Shown here: positions 1 through 5,348 of the stretch, piece after piece | Numbering within the stretch: position 1 is the stretch's first letter | Layout of the letters: every line of letters starts with the position of its first letter | Origin: Oscillospiraceae bacterium | Lineage (GTDB): Bacteria > Bacillota > Clostridia > Oscillospirales > Acutalibacteraceae | Reading direction: 5' to 3' | NCBI GenBank assembly: GCA_902797915.1 | Contig: CADBUK010000168.1 | Location: 1 to 5,348, forward strand | Length of the DNA: 5,348 nucleotides | The notes under the pieces: model-generated | The model's input: only the letters and a program-made list of their open reading frames with translations | Databases searched by the model: none | Told to the model about the DNA's origin: nothing | Position numbers and translations under genes: made by a program

Positions 1-804
1 CTTATCATTAATAATTTGCTCTCCTTCGGGCAGCGCAGCAGAATCAAATAACAGCTTAGCGTTATGGCTTGTATTTAACTCACAAAAATCAATTCTCAAA
101 TTCGCGGTATTTACAGAATAAGCACTTTCAATTAAAGAGCCGAAGCCGAATTCTTTTTGCAGTCTTTCGGAAGAATCTTCTGTTTCATATCCGTCGCTAT
201 TTAATATTTGTATGAATTCATCAGCTGAAATGCTTTTTTGCGCAAATGGCTGAAAATACATCAAAACAACCGCCAAAACAAATACGGATATAGGAATTAG
301 CAAACCAAGGAAAGATTTAATATTTCTTTTTTGCTTAGTAAAACCTTGTTCAGCTTTATATTCCGTTTCATCGCATAAATAAAACCTGCTTTTGTATATG
401 ACAAATATAAAGAAAGCTCCGCCAATGATAAACAGCAAGCCAAAGGCTAACACAAAAACAAAGCCGCCTGTATCAGGCTTAGTTACGGTAGTTGAATTAT
501 CGGGCGTTTCGGGGTTATACTTTATTTCAAAGCTGTTACCCGTAAGCATCGGCTTCTTTGATTGGAATTCGCCATCATATGAAATGCCGTCAACTTCATA
601 CCTATATTTTATTACATAAAACGTTTCCGTGCGATTATGAACGCCGGATTTTTCATAGCTTGTTAAATCTAAAACTATTGCAGTAGCAGAAGGCCAATTA
701 GCCTTGCGACAATCATCAACATATTGACTCGTTATGTAAGCAGACATAGCTAAGCCTGCAATTATGCAAAGAACGGGAAGAATGAAAAATTTAATCTTTT
801 TCAA
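1..804 (-). CDS. DUF3592-like membrane protein, 3' end beyond the left edge
   Basis: The frame is open for 268 codons from a TTG at 804 to base 1, so the C-terminus lies outside the window. The translation begins MKKIKFFILPVLCIIAGLAM. It has an N-terminal membrane segment (about residues 5-24), then a soluble domain (about 37-105) with a WPSATAIV start, a YRYEVDGISYDGEF strand pair and an FEIKYNPETPDNS end. That pattern (W, Y-x-Y-x-V-x-G-x-x-Y, then x-YNP-x-x-P) is typical of DUF3592 domains. Two more membrane segments follow (about 113-137 and 165-184), then a polar tail (185-268) probably outside the membrane. TTG is chosen because a GAGGT site stands 6 bases upstream, an in-frame TAA lies just before it, and the first ATG is codon 20 inside the first membrane segment. 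The gene lies 21 bases behind the AlkD-like gene, so the two are probably cotranscribed. Its function is unknown. The domain assignment is by eye. Confidence 0.8.
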   Translation of the reverse strand, partial: MKKIKFFILPVLCIIAGLAMSAYITSQYVDDCRKANWPSATAIVLDLTSYEKSGVHNRTETFYVIKYRYEVDGISYDGEFQSKKPMLTGNSFEIKYNPETPDNSTTVTKPDTGGFVFVLAFGLLFIIGGAFFIFVIYKSRFYLCDETEYKAEQGFTKQKRNIKSFLGLLIPISVFVLAVVLMYFQPFAQKSISADEFIQILNSDGYETEDSSERLQKEFGFGSLIESAYSVNTANLRIDFCELNTSHNAKLLFDSAALPEGEQIINDK

Positions 805-810
805 CTCAGT

Positions 811-817
811 ACCTCTT
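811..817 (-). promoter_or_regulatory. Shine-Dalgarno site that decides a TTG start
   Basis: On the minus strand AAGAGGT is followed by ACTGAG and then TTG at 804. This is a good ribosome binding site at normal spacing. It supports the non-ATG start of the DUF3592-like gene, for which no ATG is suitably placed. Confidence 0.65.
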
Positions 818-825
818 TATATACA

Positions 826-1485
826 TTATCTTTTTAATGTTTTAATATAATCTTTATTCTCTTTATCAACGCGGAGACTGTCACGGATTTTGGAAATTGT
901 CATATTATGGATTTCTTTAGTAAGCACGCCGTTTTCAAGAAGCGGCATAACCTTGCTTTCATATTTAACAAACGCGACCGACAGCGCCCAGGCGGCTGCC
1001 ATATTAACATAATAATAACTGCTGTTAATACCCTTCAAATAATCGATAACAAGGTTAATATAATCGTCGTCAATATAATAATCCATAAGGCAAACGATTG
1101 CAAAGCGCTGCTCAAATTCATTTTCGGAATACATATACTTTTTAAGATATTCAAAGAAATCCGCATTATGCTTTTTAATGAATTTGAGAGTTGAGCACAC
1201 GCAGTCACAAACAGCCCAGTTATCAATCTTAGGTACGAAATCATTCAGCAGTGCCAGGCGTTCCTCAAATTCAAGTTTTGCGTAACCGATATAAAAGCCG
1301 TGAAGCATTATCTCTTCATAATAATCCCAGGCAAAATCACTACTTTCAAGGCATTTGCCTATTTTGCGCAGGTTTGGAATTCTGACGCCGATAATCTTTT
1401 CTTTATCAATATCGGGAACAATCTTTGAATGAAATTCTTTGTAAGCCAAATCCTGATTTTCAAACAATTCTTTTCTGACATCCAT
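826..1485 (-). CDS. AlkD-like DNA alkylation repair protein (HEAT-repeat DNA glycosylase)
   Basis: This is a 219-residue all-helical protein of the DNA alkylation repair (AlkC/AlkD) family. Characterised AlkD enzymes excise positively charged bases such as N3-methyladenine and N7-methylguanine without flipping them out. The N-terminal IGVRIPNLRKIGK motif (about 32-44) is typical of the family. W90 and D94 in DNWAVCD and W166 in AAAWALSV match in order and spacing the W109/D113/W187 active-site triad known from Bacillus cereus AlkD (spacings 4 and 76 here, 4 and 78 there). R127 in EQRFAIV sits where AlkD has R148. The C-terminal NMTISKIRDSLRV is also family-like. The length is normal for clostridial members. 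The start is ATG with only a weak GGTGG site 4 bases upstream. The gene appears to have its own promoter just upstream and to be cotranscribed with the DUF3592-like gene. Substrate range cannot be read from sequence. Confidence 0.9.
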   Translation of the reverse strand: MDVRKELFENQDLAYKEFHSKIVPDIDKEKIIGVRIPNLRKIGKCLESSDFAWDYYEEIMLHGFYIGYAKLEFEERLALLNDFVPKIDNWAVCDCVCSTLKFIKKHNADFFEYLKKYMYSENEFEQRFAIVCLMDYYIDDDYINLVIDYLKGINSSYYYVNMAAAWALSVAFVKYESKVMPLLENGVLTKEIHNMTISKIRDSLRVDKENKDYIKTLKR

Positions 1486-1505
1486 AATACCACCAAGGGT
1501 ATTAT
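1484..1505. promoter_or_regulatory. Palindrome over the -10 box and start codon of the AlkD-like gene
   Basis: The plus strand carries ATAATACC (1484-1491), a 6-base spacer ACCAAG, and GGTATTAT (1498-1505), which are perfect 8-base inverted arms. One arm covers most of the TATAAT -10 box and the other reaches the first two bases of the ATG. This could be an operator for a dimeric repressor. In RNA that reads through from upstream it could also form a weak hairpin covering the ribosome site. Neither role is proven. Confidence 0.45.
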
Positions 1506-1529
1506 ATCATTTCAGCTTTGCACATACAA
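1501..1529 (-). promoter_or_regulatory. Probable extended -10 promoter for the AlkD-like gene
   Basis: On the minus strand TTGTAT (1529-1524) is followed by a 17-base spacer ending TGA and then a perfect TATAAT (1506-1501). The TG-n-TATAAT form is an extended -10, which compensates for the poor -35. The TGA of the spacer is the stop codon of the upstream membrane-protein gene. Transcription would begin near 1494, giving a very short leader before the ATG at 1485. Confidence 0.5.
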
Positions 1530-2205
1530 GTACGGAAATATAATATGAAGCGGCAACTGTAAAAATCATCATTGCAAAAAGATATATTTTTGAACTGCTG
1601 TGAATAAACAACTCAAACACAGACGGGCTGACGCAGAATACAAACGCTTTCTCGGCAACCTGAGCGATTAAACACGAAAGAAAAGAGAATAACAGCGACA
1701 GATAATAGACAGGGCGTTTTATCAGCAACAGCAATAATAAAACGGGAGTTGCATTACCCGTTAATAGCATAAACACCGCAACAAAAAGGTATTCCTTAAT
1801 ATGAGCTTTATCAACAATTGAGAGCGCGAGGCAAATACCCGTTAAAGAAAAAAGCGTTATGGCTTTAGCCGATAAATACACTGCGGCAGTGTCGGAGCCG
1901 TAACGTGCAAGATTAACAATGCCGCACACAATGCCGCCGTTAATGAGCTTTGCGCCGCCAAGTGAGGTAAAAAATACAAGCTTTTCATAACCGTAAACGC
2001 CGAACGTAATCAAAATTGTGTTTATAAAGTTGAAGAAAAACAGATTTTTCGGAAATAAGGAAAGTATTCTAACCGCACGGGATTTGAACAGCAAATACGA
2101 AAAATCCGTGTTTATTCCGAAAAGCTCAAAAAGATATATTATTACAGACGCTACAGATAAAACAGCAGCAAATTTAAATACAATTGATTTATTAATTACT
2201 TTCAT
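1507..2205 (-). CDS. Unrecognised multi-pass membrane protein
   Basis: This is a 232-residue, strongly hydrophobic protein that I do not recognise. Likely membrane segments lie at about 8-28, 54-72, 87-98 (short), 113-131, 138-162, 166-191 and 207-228, giving six or seven spans. Loops are short, with small charged patches such as KSRAVR (41-46), DKAHIKE (132-138) and IKRP (162-165). No catalytic motif or signal peptidase site is visible. The frame can be extended to a TTG at 2253, but that codon lies in the loop of the terminator hairpin of the preceding gene, so the ATG at 2205 is preferred. Its ribosome site is weak (GATGG, 12 bases upstream). The terminator suggests separate transcription from the arabinofuranosidase unit, though no clear promoter is seen between them. 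It ends in TGA at 1509-1507, inside the promoter of the AlkD-like gene. Role unknown. Confidence 0.75.
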   Translation of the reverse strand: MKVINKSIVFKFAAVLSVASVIIYLFELFGINTDFSYLLFKSRAVRILSLFPKNLFFFNFINTILITFGVYGYEKLVFFTSLGGAKLINGGIVCGIVNLARYGSDTAAVYLSAKAITLFSLTGICLALSIVDKAHIKEYLFVAVFMLLTGNATPVLLLLLLIKRPVYYLSLLFSFLSCLIAQVAEKAFVFCVSPSVFELFIHSSSKIYLFAMMIFTVAASYYISVLVCAKLK

Positions 2206-2228
2206 AATTAGATTATTGCCATCAATGC

Positions 2229-2266
2229 AAAAAAATAAACACACAGGCTTCAAACCTGTGTGTTTA
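2229..2266 (-). terminator. Intrinsic terminator of the arabinofuranosidase / DUF6171 unit
   Basis: TAAACACACAGG (2236-2247) and CCTGTGTGTTTA (2255-2266) form a perfect 12-base-pair stem with a 7-base loop. Read on the minus strand it is followed by seven T (2235-2229). The stop codon of the DUF6171-like gene (2266-2264) is the first three bases of the stem. There is no T tract on the plus-strand side, so it works leftward only. Confidence 0.92.
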
Positions 2267-2509
2267 CCATTTATCGTATGAGCAGGATTTGTCCTTCAGT
2301 GCCGCGCGGATTTCAACATAACATCCGCATTTCAGACAAATACCCGAAATCAAATAATCGCAGTCGCGGCAGATTTCAAGCCTTTGCTTACGGGTATTAT
2401 CATCGGCAAACAAAGCCCTGTCAACTGTTTCAAGGTAATCGGACACCGTTTTAAAAGCAGCCTTCTCCCCTGCTTCAAGGAGAAGGCACTTTTTACATTT
2501 TTGTTCCAT
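2264..2509 (-). CDS. DUF6171-like cysteine-rich small protein, probable metal binder
   Basis: This is an 81-residue protein with eight cysteines: C5-x2-C8 near the N-terminus, C47-x2-C50, the cluster C58-x2-C61-x-C63, and C76. The middle (about 13-45) is a charged helical stretch with RKQRLEIC. The C-terminal pattern C-x2-C, GICLKCGCYVEIRAA, then C-x4-W is what I associate with the DUF6171 family of Firmicutes. The CxxC pairs suggest a zinc-ribbon or other metal site, but no activity is known. The ATG overlaps the TAA of the arabinofuranosidase gene by one base (TAATG), and there is no Shine-Dalgarno site before it, so translation probably depends on ribosomes that finish the upstream gene. 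A strong terminator begins at its stop codon, making it the last gene of a two-gene transcript. It lacks a signal peptide and should be cytoplasmic. Confidence 0.85.
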   Translation of the reverse strand: MEQKCKKCLLLEAGEKAAFKTVSDYLETVDRALFADDNTRKQRLEICRDCDYLISGICLKCGCYVEIRAALKDKSCSYDKW

Positions 2510-3993
2510 TATTCAATAACAAATTTAACAACCGAGCAAGCGGGAATGGTTGCGGTAAAGCCGTCAGAAAGCTTTCTGAAATCGGTAAATTCAACGGTTT
2601 TAACTGCATTTGCATTTTTGAAATCGTTGTACTGATGACATTCGCCGCTGATGATTTCCGCTTTGACGGATTTAACTTTTCTGTCCGCAATCTGACATTT
2701 AATCTTTGAGGCTTTTTTAGATGAGGTATTTGTGATTGTAGAGTAAATTACGCCGTTTTCATCAACAGACGCCGATTCTACAAGCTGTGGGAAAGACTTG
2801 CCGTCCATATCCGATTTAACCTCGGGAGATGTAATATAAGAGCCGATAAGCGTGTTTTCCTGATGGTCCTTATACATTTTGAAAACATAATAAGTAGGCG
2901 TTTTAACCATCTTCTTACCGTCGGTTAACAGTACAGACTGAAGCACATTTACAGTCTGCGCAATATTCGCCATCTTAACCCTGTCAGAATGCTTGTTGAA
3001 GATATTGAGCGTTAAGCCTGCAAGAATTGCATCACGCATTGTGTTTTGCTGATAAAGGAAGCCCGGATTTGTTCCCGGTTCAACATCATACCAGGAACCC
3101 CATTCGTCAACGATAAGGTCCATATTATGATTAGTGTCAACGCTGTTCATCATAGCAATATGGTTAGAGATAAGCTCTTCCATACGGTAAGCCTTACAGA
3201 TTGTTGAGTTATACTCTTTTTCATCAAACTCAGTTGCAGAGCCCTTGGGAATCCAGTGGCCTGACGGAATAGTGTAATAATGCAGTGAAATCAAATCTGC
3301 CTGCCTGTGAACCTTTTCGGCAACCTTTTTAGTCCAGTTATAATCGGCAACATTAGGACCGCAGGCAACACGCTTGATATGCTCGTTACCGTCATAATCC
3401 CTGCAATATGTATTATAACGTCTGAAAAGCTCGCCGTAATACTCAGGAGTCATATTGCCGCCGCAGCCCCAGCTTTCATTACCAACACCGAGGTAATCAA
3501 GCTTCCAAGGTTTAGCAGAACCGTTCTTTTTGCGTAGCTCGCTCATAGGAGACTGACCGTCAAAGGTCATATACTCAACCCACTCGCTCATTTCCTGAAC
3601 GGTGCCTGAACCAACATTTGCGTTAACATAAGTATCGCAGCCAAGCTGACGGCAAAGTTCAAAATATTCGTGCGTGCCGAAGGAATTATCCTCAACAACG
3701 CCGCCCCAGTGGGTGTTAATCATTTTTTTACGCTTTGTTTTATCACCTATACCGTCTTTCCAGTGGTATTCGTCAGCGAAGCAGCCTCCCGGCCAGCGAA
3801 GAACGGGAATTCCCATTTCCTTTAAAGCCTTAACGGCGTCCTTACGCATACCGTTAACGTTCGGGATTTCGGAATCCTCGCCTACATAAATACCCTCGTA
3901 AATACATCTGCCGAGATGTTCAGCAAAATGACCGTAAATGTTCTTATTAATTTTGCTGATTTTTTGATTTGGGTTAATTAAATATTTTTCCAT
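2509..3993 (-). CDS. abfA: Alpha-L-arabinofuranosidase, glycoside hydrolase family 51
   Basis: This 494-residue enzyme (EC 3.2.1.55) releases terminal alpha-L-arabinofuranose from arabinan, arabinoxylan fragments or arabino-oligosaccharides, with retention of configuration. The GH51 (beta/alpha)8 barrel is clear. The substrate-site motif RWPGGCFADEYHW spans 66-78, GNESWGCGG carries the acid/base E173, and LIVDEWGSWY carries the nucleophile E297. These positions are close to E175 and E294 of the Geobacillus stearothermophilus enzyme. The last 120 or so residues form the usual C-terminal beta domain. The length is normal for intracellular GH51. No signal peptide is present, so it acts in the cytoplasm on imported oligosaccharides. 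The start is the ATG at 3993, with GAGGGG 7 bases upstream. A TTG five codons earlier contains that ribosome site and is rejected. A DUF6171-like gene is coupled downstream, and the peptidase gene is divergent. The symbol abfA follows the usual name of such enzymes. Confidence 0.96.
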   Translation of the reverse strand: MEKYLINPNQKISKINKNIYGHFAEHLGRCIYEGIYVGEDSEIPNVNGMRKDAVKALKEMGIPVLRWPGGCFADEYHWKDGIGDKTKRKKMINTHWGGVVEDNSFGTHEYFELCRQLGCDTYVNANVGSGTVQEMSEWVEYMTFDGQSPMSELRKKNGSAKPWKLDYLGVGNESWGCGGNMTPEYYGELFRRYNTYCRDYDGNEHIKRVACGPNVADYNWTKKVAEKVHRQADLISLHYYTIPSGHWIPKGSATEFDEKEYNSTICKAYRMEELISNHIAMMNSVDTNHNMDLIVDEWGSWYDVEPGTNPGFLYQQNTMRDAILAGLTLNIFNKHSDRVKMANIAQTVNVLQSVLLTDGKKMVKTPTYYVFKMYKDHQENTLIGSYITSPEVKSDMDGKSFPQLVESASVDENGVIYSTITNTSSKKASKIKCQIADRKVKSVKAEIISGECHQYNDFKNANAVKTVEFTDFRKLSDGFTATIPACSVVKFVIE

Positions 3994-4022
3994 AGCATTA
4001 CCCCTCAAATATTTTCAAAATA

Positions 4023-4051
4023 AAACTAACATAATTAAAAAATAAAGTCAA
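4023..4051 (-). promoter_or_regulatory. Candidate promoter of the arabinofuranosidase gene
   Basis: On the minus strand TTGACT (4051-4046) stands 17 bases before TAGTTT (4028-4023). The -10 match is poor, but a TG one base upstream gives an extended -10. Transcription would start near 4016, leaving a short leader that contains the GAGGGG ribosome site (4006-4001). I see no catabolite-response or AraR-type site here. Confidence 0.5.
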
Positions 4052-4065
4052 CTACAAATTGACTT
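4045..4065. repeat. Inverted repeat joining the two divergent -35 boxes
   Basis: AAGTCAA (4045-4051), a 7-base spacer CTACAAA, and TTGACTT (4059-4065) form 7-base inverted arms. Each arm contains the -35 box of one of the two divergent promoters. It could be an operator for a regulator of both genes, or simply the result of two -35 boxes set back to back. Confidence 0.45.
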
Positions 4066-4087
4066 ATTAATTAAAATAATATAAAAT
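4059..4087 (+). promoter_or_regulatory. Promoter of the Xaa-Pro peptidase gene
   Basis: TTGACT (4059-4064), a 17-base AT-only spacer and TAAAAT (4082-4087) match the sigma-70 consensus at 5 of 6 bases in each box. Transcription would begin near 4094. The ribosome site GAGG (4106-4109) then stands 6 bases before the ATG at 4116. Confidence 0.7.
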
Positions 4088-4115
4088 ATATAAAACATTA
4101 TTATTGAGGTTAATT

Positions 4116-5183
4116 ATGAGAACTGAAAAAGCATTAAAAATTCTTAAAGATTTCAACTGCGACGCACTGTTGCTTTTGAACGAAAGCAATATGCACTACT
4201 TTTGCTCCTTTTCTCCGAGCGAAGGTGCAATTATTATTTTTAAAGACGGCTCAGGCGTACACCTTGTTGATTCAAGATATACCGAAACCGCACAAAACCA
4301 CGCAAAAGCAACGGGGCTTATTGTAACGGAAATCAGCAGCCCGATGACTGATGAAATTGCAGAGCTTTGCAAAAGGAACGACGTTAGCTCCCTTGCGTTT
4401 GAAAATGAAACTATTTCTTTAAAGGAATACAATGTGCTTAACGAAAACCTTGACTGCGAATTCATCGGCATAAACGATTCGCTGATGAGAATAAGAAACG
4501 TTAAGGATGAAGAGGAAATTGAATTTATGAAGGAGGCAAACCGTATTGCCGAGGTTAGCCTTTCAGAACTGCTTAATCATATAGAAGCGGGTAAAAGCGA
4601 AAAGGAGCTGCAGGCATATTTTGATTACTTAATGGCAAAAAACGGCTCTGACGGACTGTCGTTTGACACAATTCTGTTAACCGGAGCGCACACCTCACTG
4701 CCGCACGGAGATCCGAGCGAAAAATCAATCTAAAACGGAGATTTTGTATTAATCGACTTCGGCGCAACATACAAGGGCTACCACTCGGATATGACGCGAA
4801 CATTTGCGGTTAAAAGCGCAACGGATGAAATGAAGGAGATGTACGAGCTCGTGTTAAAGGCACAGCTTGCAGGAATTGAAGCGCTGAAACCAGGCGCAAA
4901 ATGTGCAGACGTATATAAAGCCGCCTACGACGTATTAGACGAAAAAAATATGGCGCAGTATTTCAGGCACGGTCTCGGGCATGGAGTTGGTCTTGAAATA
5001 CATGAGGGCTTCAGCTCATCGCCTCGAAGCAGGGACACATATGAAATCGGCAATGCAACTTCTGTTGAGCCCGGAATATACCTGCCCGAAAAATTCGGAA
5101 TAAGGATTGAGGATGTTTGCATAGTTACTGAGGGCGGTAACGAAAACATTTCAACCTTCAACAAACAATTCACAATATTATAA
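4116..5183 (+). pseudogene. pepP: Xaa-Pro aminopeptidase (M24 family) with an in-frame stop at codon 206
   Basis: Read through one TAA (4731-4733), this is a 355-residue M24B Xaa-Pro peptidase, which removes an N-terminal residue preceding proline using two metal ions in the cytoplasm. Residues 1 to about 125 form the creatinase-like N-terminal domain and the rest is the pita-bread catalytic domain. All expected residues are present: H197 (LPHGDPS), metal ligands D214 (IDFGA) and D225 (HSDMTRT), H285 and H289 (HGLGHGVG), H296, E318 (VEPGIY) and E332 (IRIEDV). Spacings D214-D225 and H289-E318 equal those of E. coli PepP (11 and 29). The reading frame is the same on both sides of the TAA, which falls just before the conserved NGDFVLIDFG, so a single base change from AAA, GAA or CAA explains it. 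The N-terminal fragment (205 residues) lacks every metal ligand. The only later in-frame ATG, at 4791, has no ribosome site and loses D214. The start is ATG with GAGG 6 bases upstream. A TTG at 4104 overlaps that site and is rejected. A sequencing error remains possible. Confidence 0.9.
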
Positions 5184-5190
5184 GCAAAGC

Positions 5191-5224
5191 AAAACCCCAT
5201 CCGTTTGGATGGGGTTTTCTTATT
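5191..5224. terminator. Strong hairpin terminator, probably working in both directions
   Basis: AAAACCCCATCC (5191-5202) and GGATGGGGTTTT (5207-5218) form a perfect 12-base-pair stem with the 4-base loop GTTT. On the plus strand it is followed by TTTTCTTATT, 7 bases after the peptidase stop codon. On the minus strand the stem also ends in TTTT followed by GCTTTGC, so it can serve the convergent gene as well. Confidence 0.92.
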
Positions 5225-5348
5225 AACCAAAGATATTACCGTGGTCATCGCCGTCGCCGATATCGTCATCCGACTTCATATCCGACGTTGTGATGTATTC
5301 ACTAACGGGAAGTGAATATTTACGGATTTTCATTTCAGGTTCCTGATA
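5223..5348 (-). CDS. C-terminus of a short acidic-tailed protein, 5' end beyond the right edge
   Basis: The minus-strand frame is open from the right edge for 41 codons and ends in tandem TAA TAA next to the terminator. The visible residues start YQEPEMKIRKYSL, pass through EYITTSD, and end in a tail rich in Asp and Gly (SDDDIGDGDDHG) closing with NIFG. From memory, many clostridial genomes encode very short uncharacterised proteins of the form Y-x-x-PEM-x-I-x-x-(Y/F), then D/E-x-ITTS, and this looks like one of them. If so, its start lies only a few codons outside the window. An internal ATG (codon 6 of the visible part) with AGGA 7 bases upstream could instead start a 36-residue product, but it would cut the conserved-looking front. 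It is convergent with the peptidase gene. Function unknown. It may equally be the tail of a larger protein. Confidence 0.55.
   Translation of the reverse strand, partial: YQEPEMKIRKYSLPVSEYITTSDMKSDDDIGDGDDHGNIFG

Noticed and set aside
907..1194. Plus-strand open frames opposite the AlkD-like, membrane, arabinofuranosidase and DUF3592-like genes (for example 392-619, 907-1194, 3307-3537)
   Set aside because: They lie antisense to clearly real genes, have no ribosome sites, and their translations show no domain pattern.
1507..2205. Relationship of the membrane protein to PTS EIIC permeases
   Set aside because: The hydrophobic pattern gave a faint impression, but no conserved EIIC motif could be pointed to and the length is far too short.
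2206..2253. Upstream TTG start (2253) for the membrane protein
   Set aside because: The codon lies in the loop of the terminator hairpin and the added residues are encoded by the stem and T tract. The ATG at 2205 begins the first hydrophobic segment.
3994..4008. TTG start (4008) for the arabinofuranosidase
   Set aside because: The TTG overlaps the GAGGGG ribosome site, which is ideally spaced for the ATG at 3993, where GH51 homology also begins.
4066..4103. AT-rich near-repeats upstream of the peptidase as an origin or iteron array
   Set aside because: The stretch is short, low in complexity and fully explained as promoter spacer, -10 and leader. No DnaA-box-like repeats were seen.
4731..4733. 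Programmed recoding or stop-codon reassignment at the TAA
   Set aside because: TAA is not used for selenocysteine or pyrrolysine, no slippery site or frame change is present, and neighbouring genes use TAA as a normal stop. A mutation or sequence error is simpler.
4791..5183. Independent gene starting at the ATG at 4791
   Set aside because: It has no ribosome site, begins inside the conserved HSDMTRT motif, and would lack the first metal ligand (D214). It is the 3' part of the interrupted peptidase.

Overview
The window looks like chromosomal DNA of a low-GC Gram-positive anaerobe, most likely a gut-type clostridium (Oscillospiraceae/Ruminococcaceae-like). The evidence is purine-rich Shine-Dalgarno sites (GAGGGG, GAGGT), sigma-70-type promoters, strong intrinsic terminators, a cytoplasmic GH51 arabinofuranosidase, a DUF6171-type cysteine-rich protein and an AlkD-like protein of the clostridial type. 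No rRNA, tRNA, CRISPR, insertion sequence or phage gene was seen, and no stretch over 300 bases lacks a gene.

Layout. The left three quarters is transcribed leftward (minus strand). From right to left it holds a GH51 alpha-L-arabinofuranosidase (start 3993), a DUF6171-like small protein coupled to it by a TAATG overlap (2509-2264), and a strong terminator that begins inside the second stop codon. Beyond this come an unrecognised multi-pass membrane protein (2205-1507), an AlkD-like DNA glycosylase (1485-826) and a DUF3592-like membrane protein (start TTG at 804) that runs off the left edge. The last two form a probable transcription unit with its own extended -10 promoter. An 8-bp-arm palindrome overlaps that promoter and reaches the AlkD start codon.

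At 3994-4115 two divergent promoters lie back to back, and their -35 boxes form an inverted repeat. Rightward, an M24 Xaa-Pro peptidase gene (4116-5183) is complete in length and motifs but carries one in-frame TAA at codon 206, which cuts the metal-binding half off. A hairpin able to terminate in both directions follows. Then comes the C-terminus of a convergent short acidic-tailed protein that enters from the right edge.

How the genes work together: the arabinofuranosidase releases arabinose from imported arabino-oligosaccharides, and the peptidase would have recycled proline-containing peptides. Both are cytoplasmic salvage roles. The AlkD-like gene is a separate repair function. No undescribed multi-gene system is evident. 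The points most worth checking are the nonsense codon in the peptidase, the palindrome at the AlkD promoter/start, the divergent promoter pair and the short protein at the right edge.
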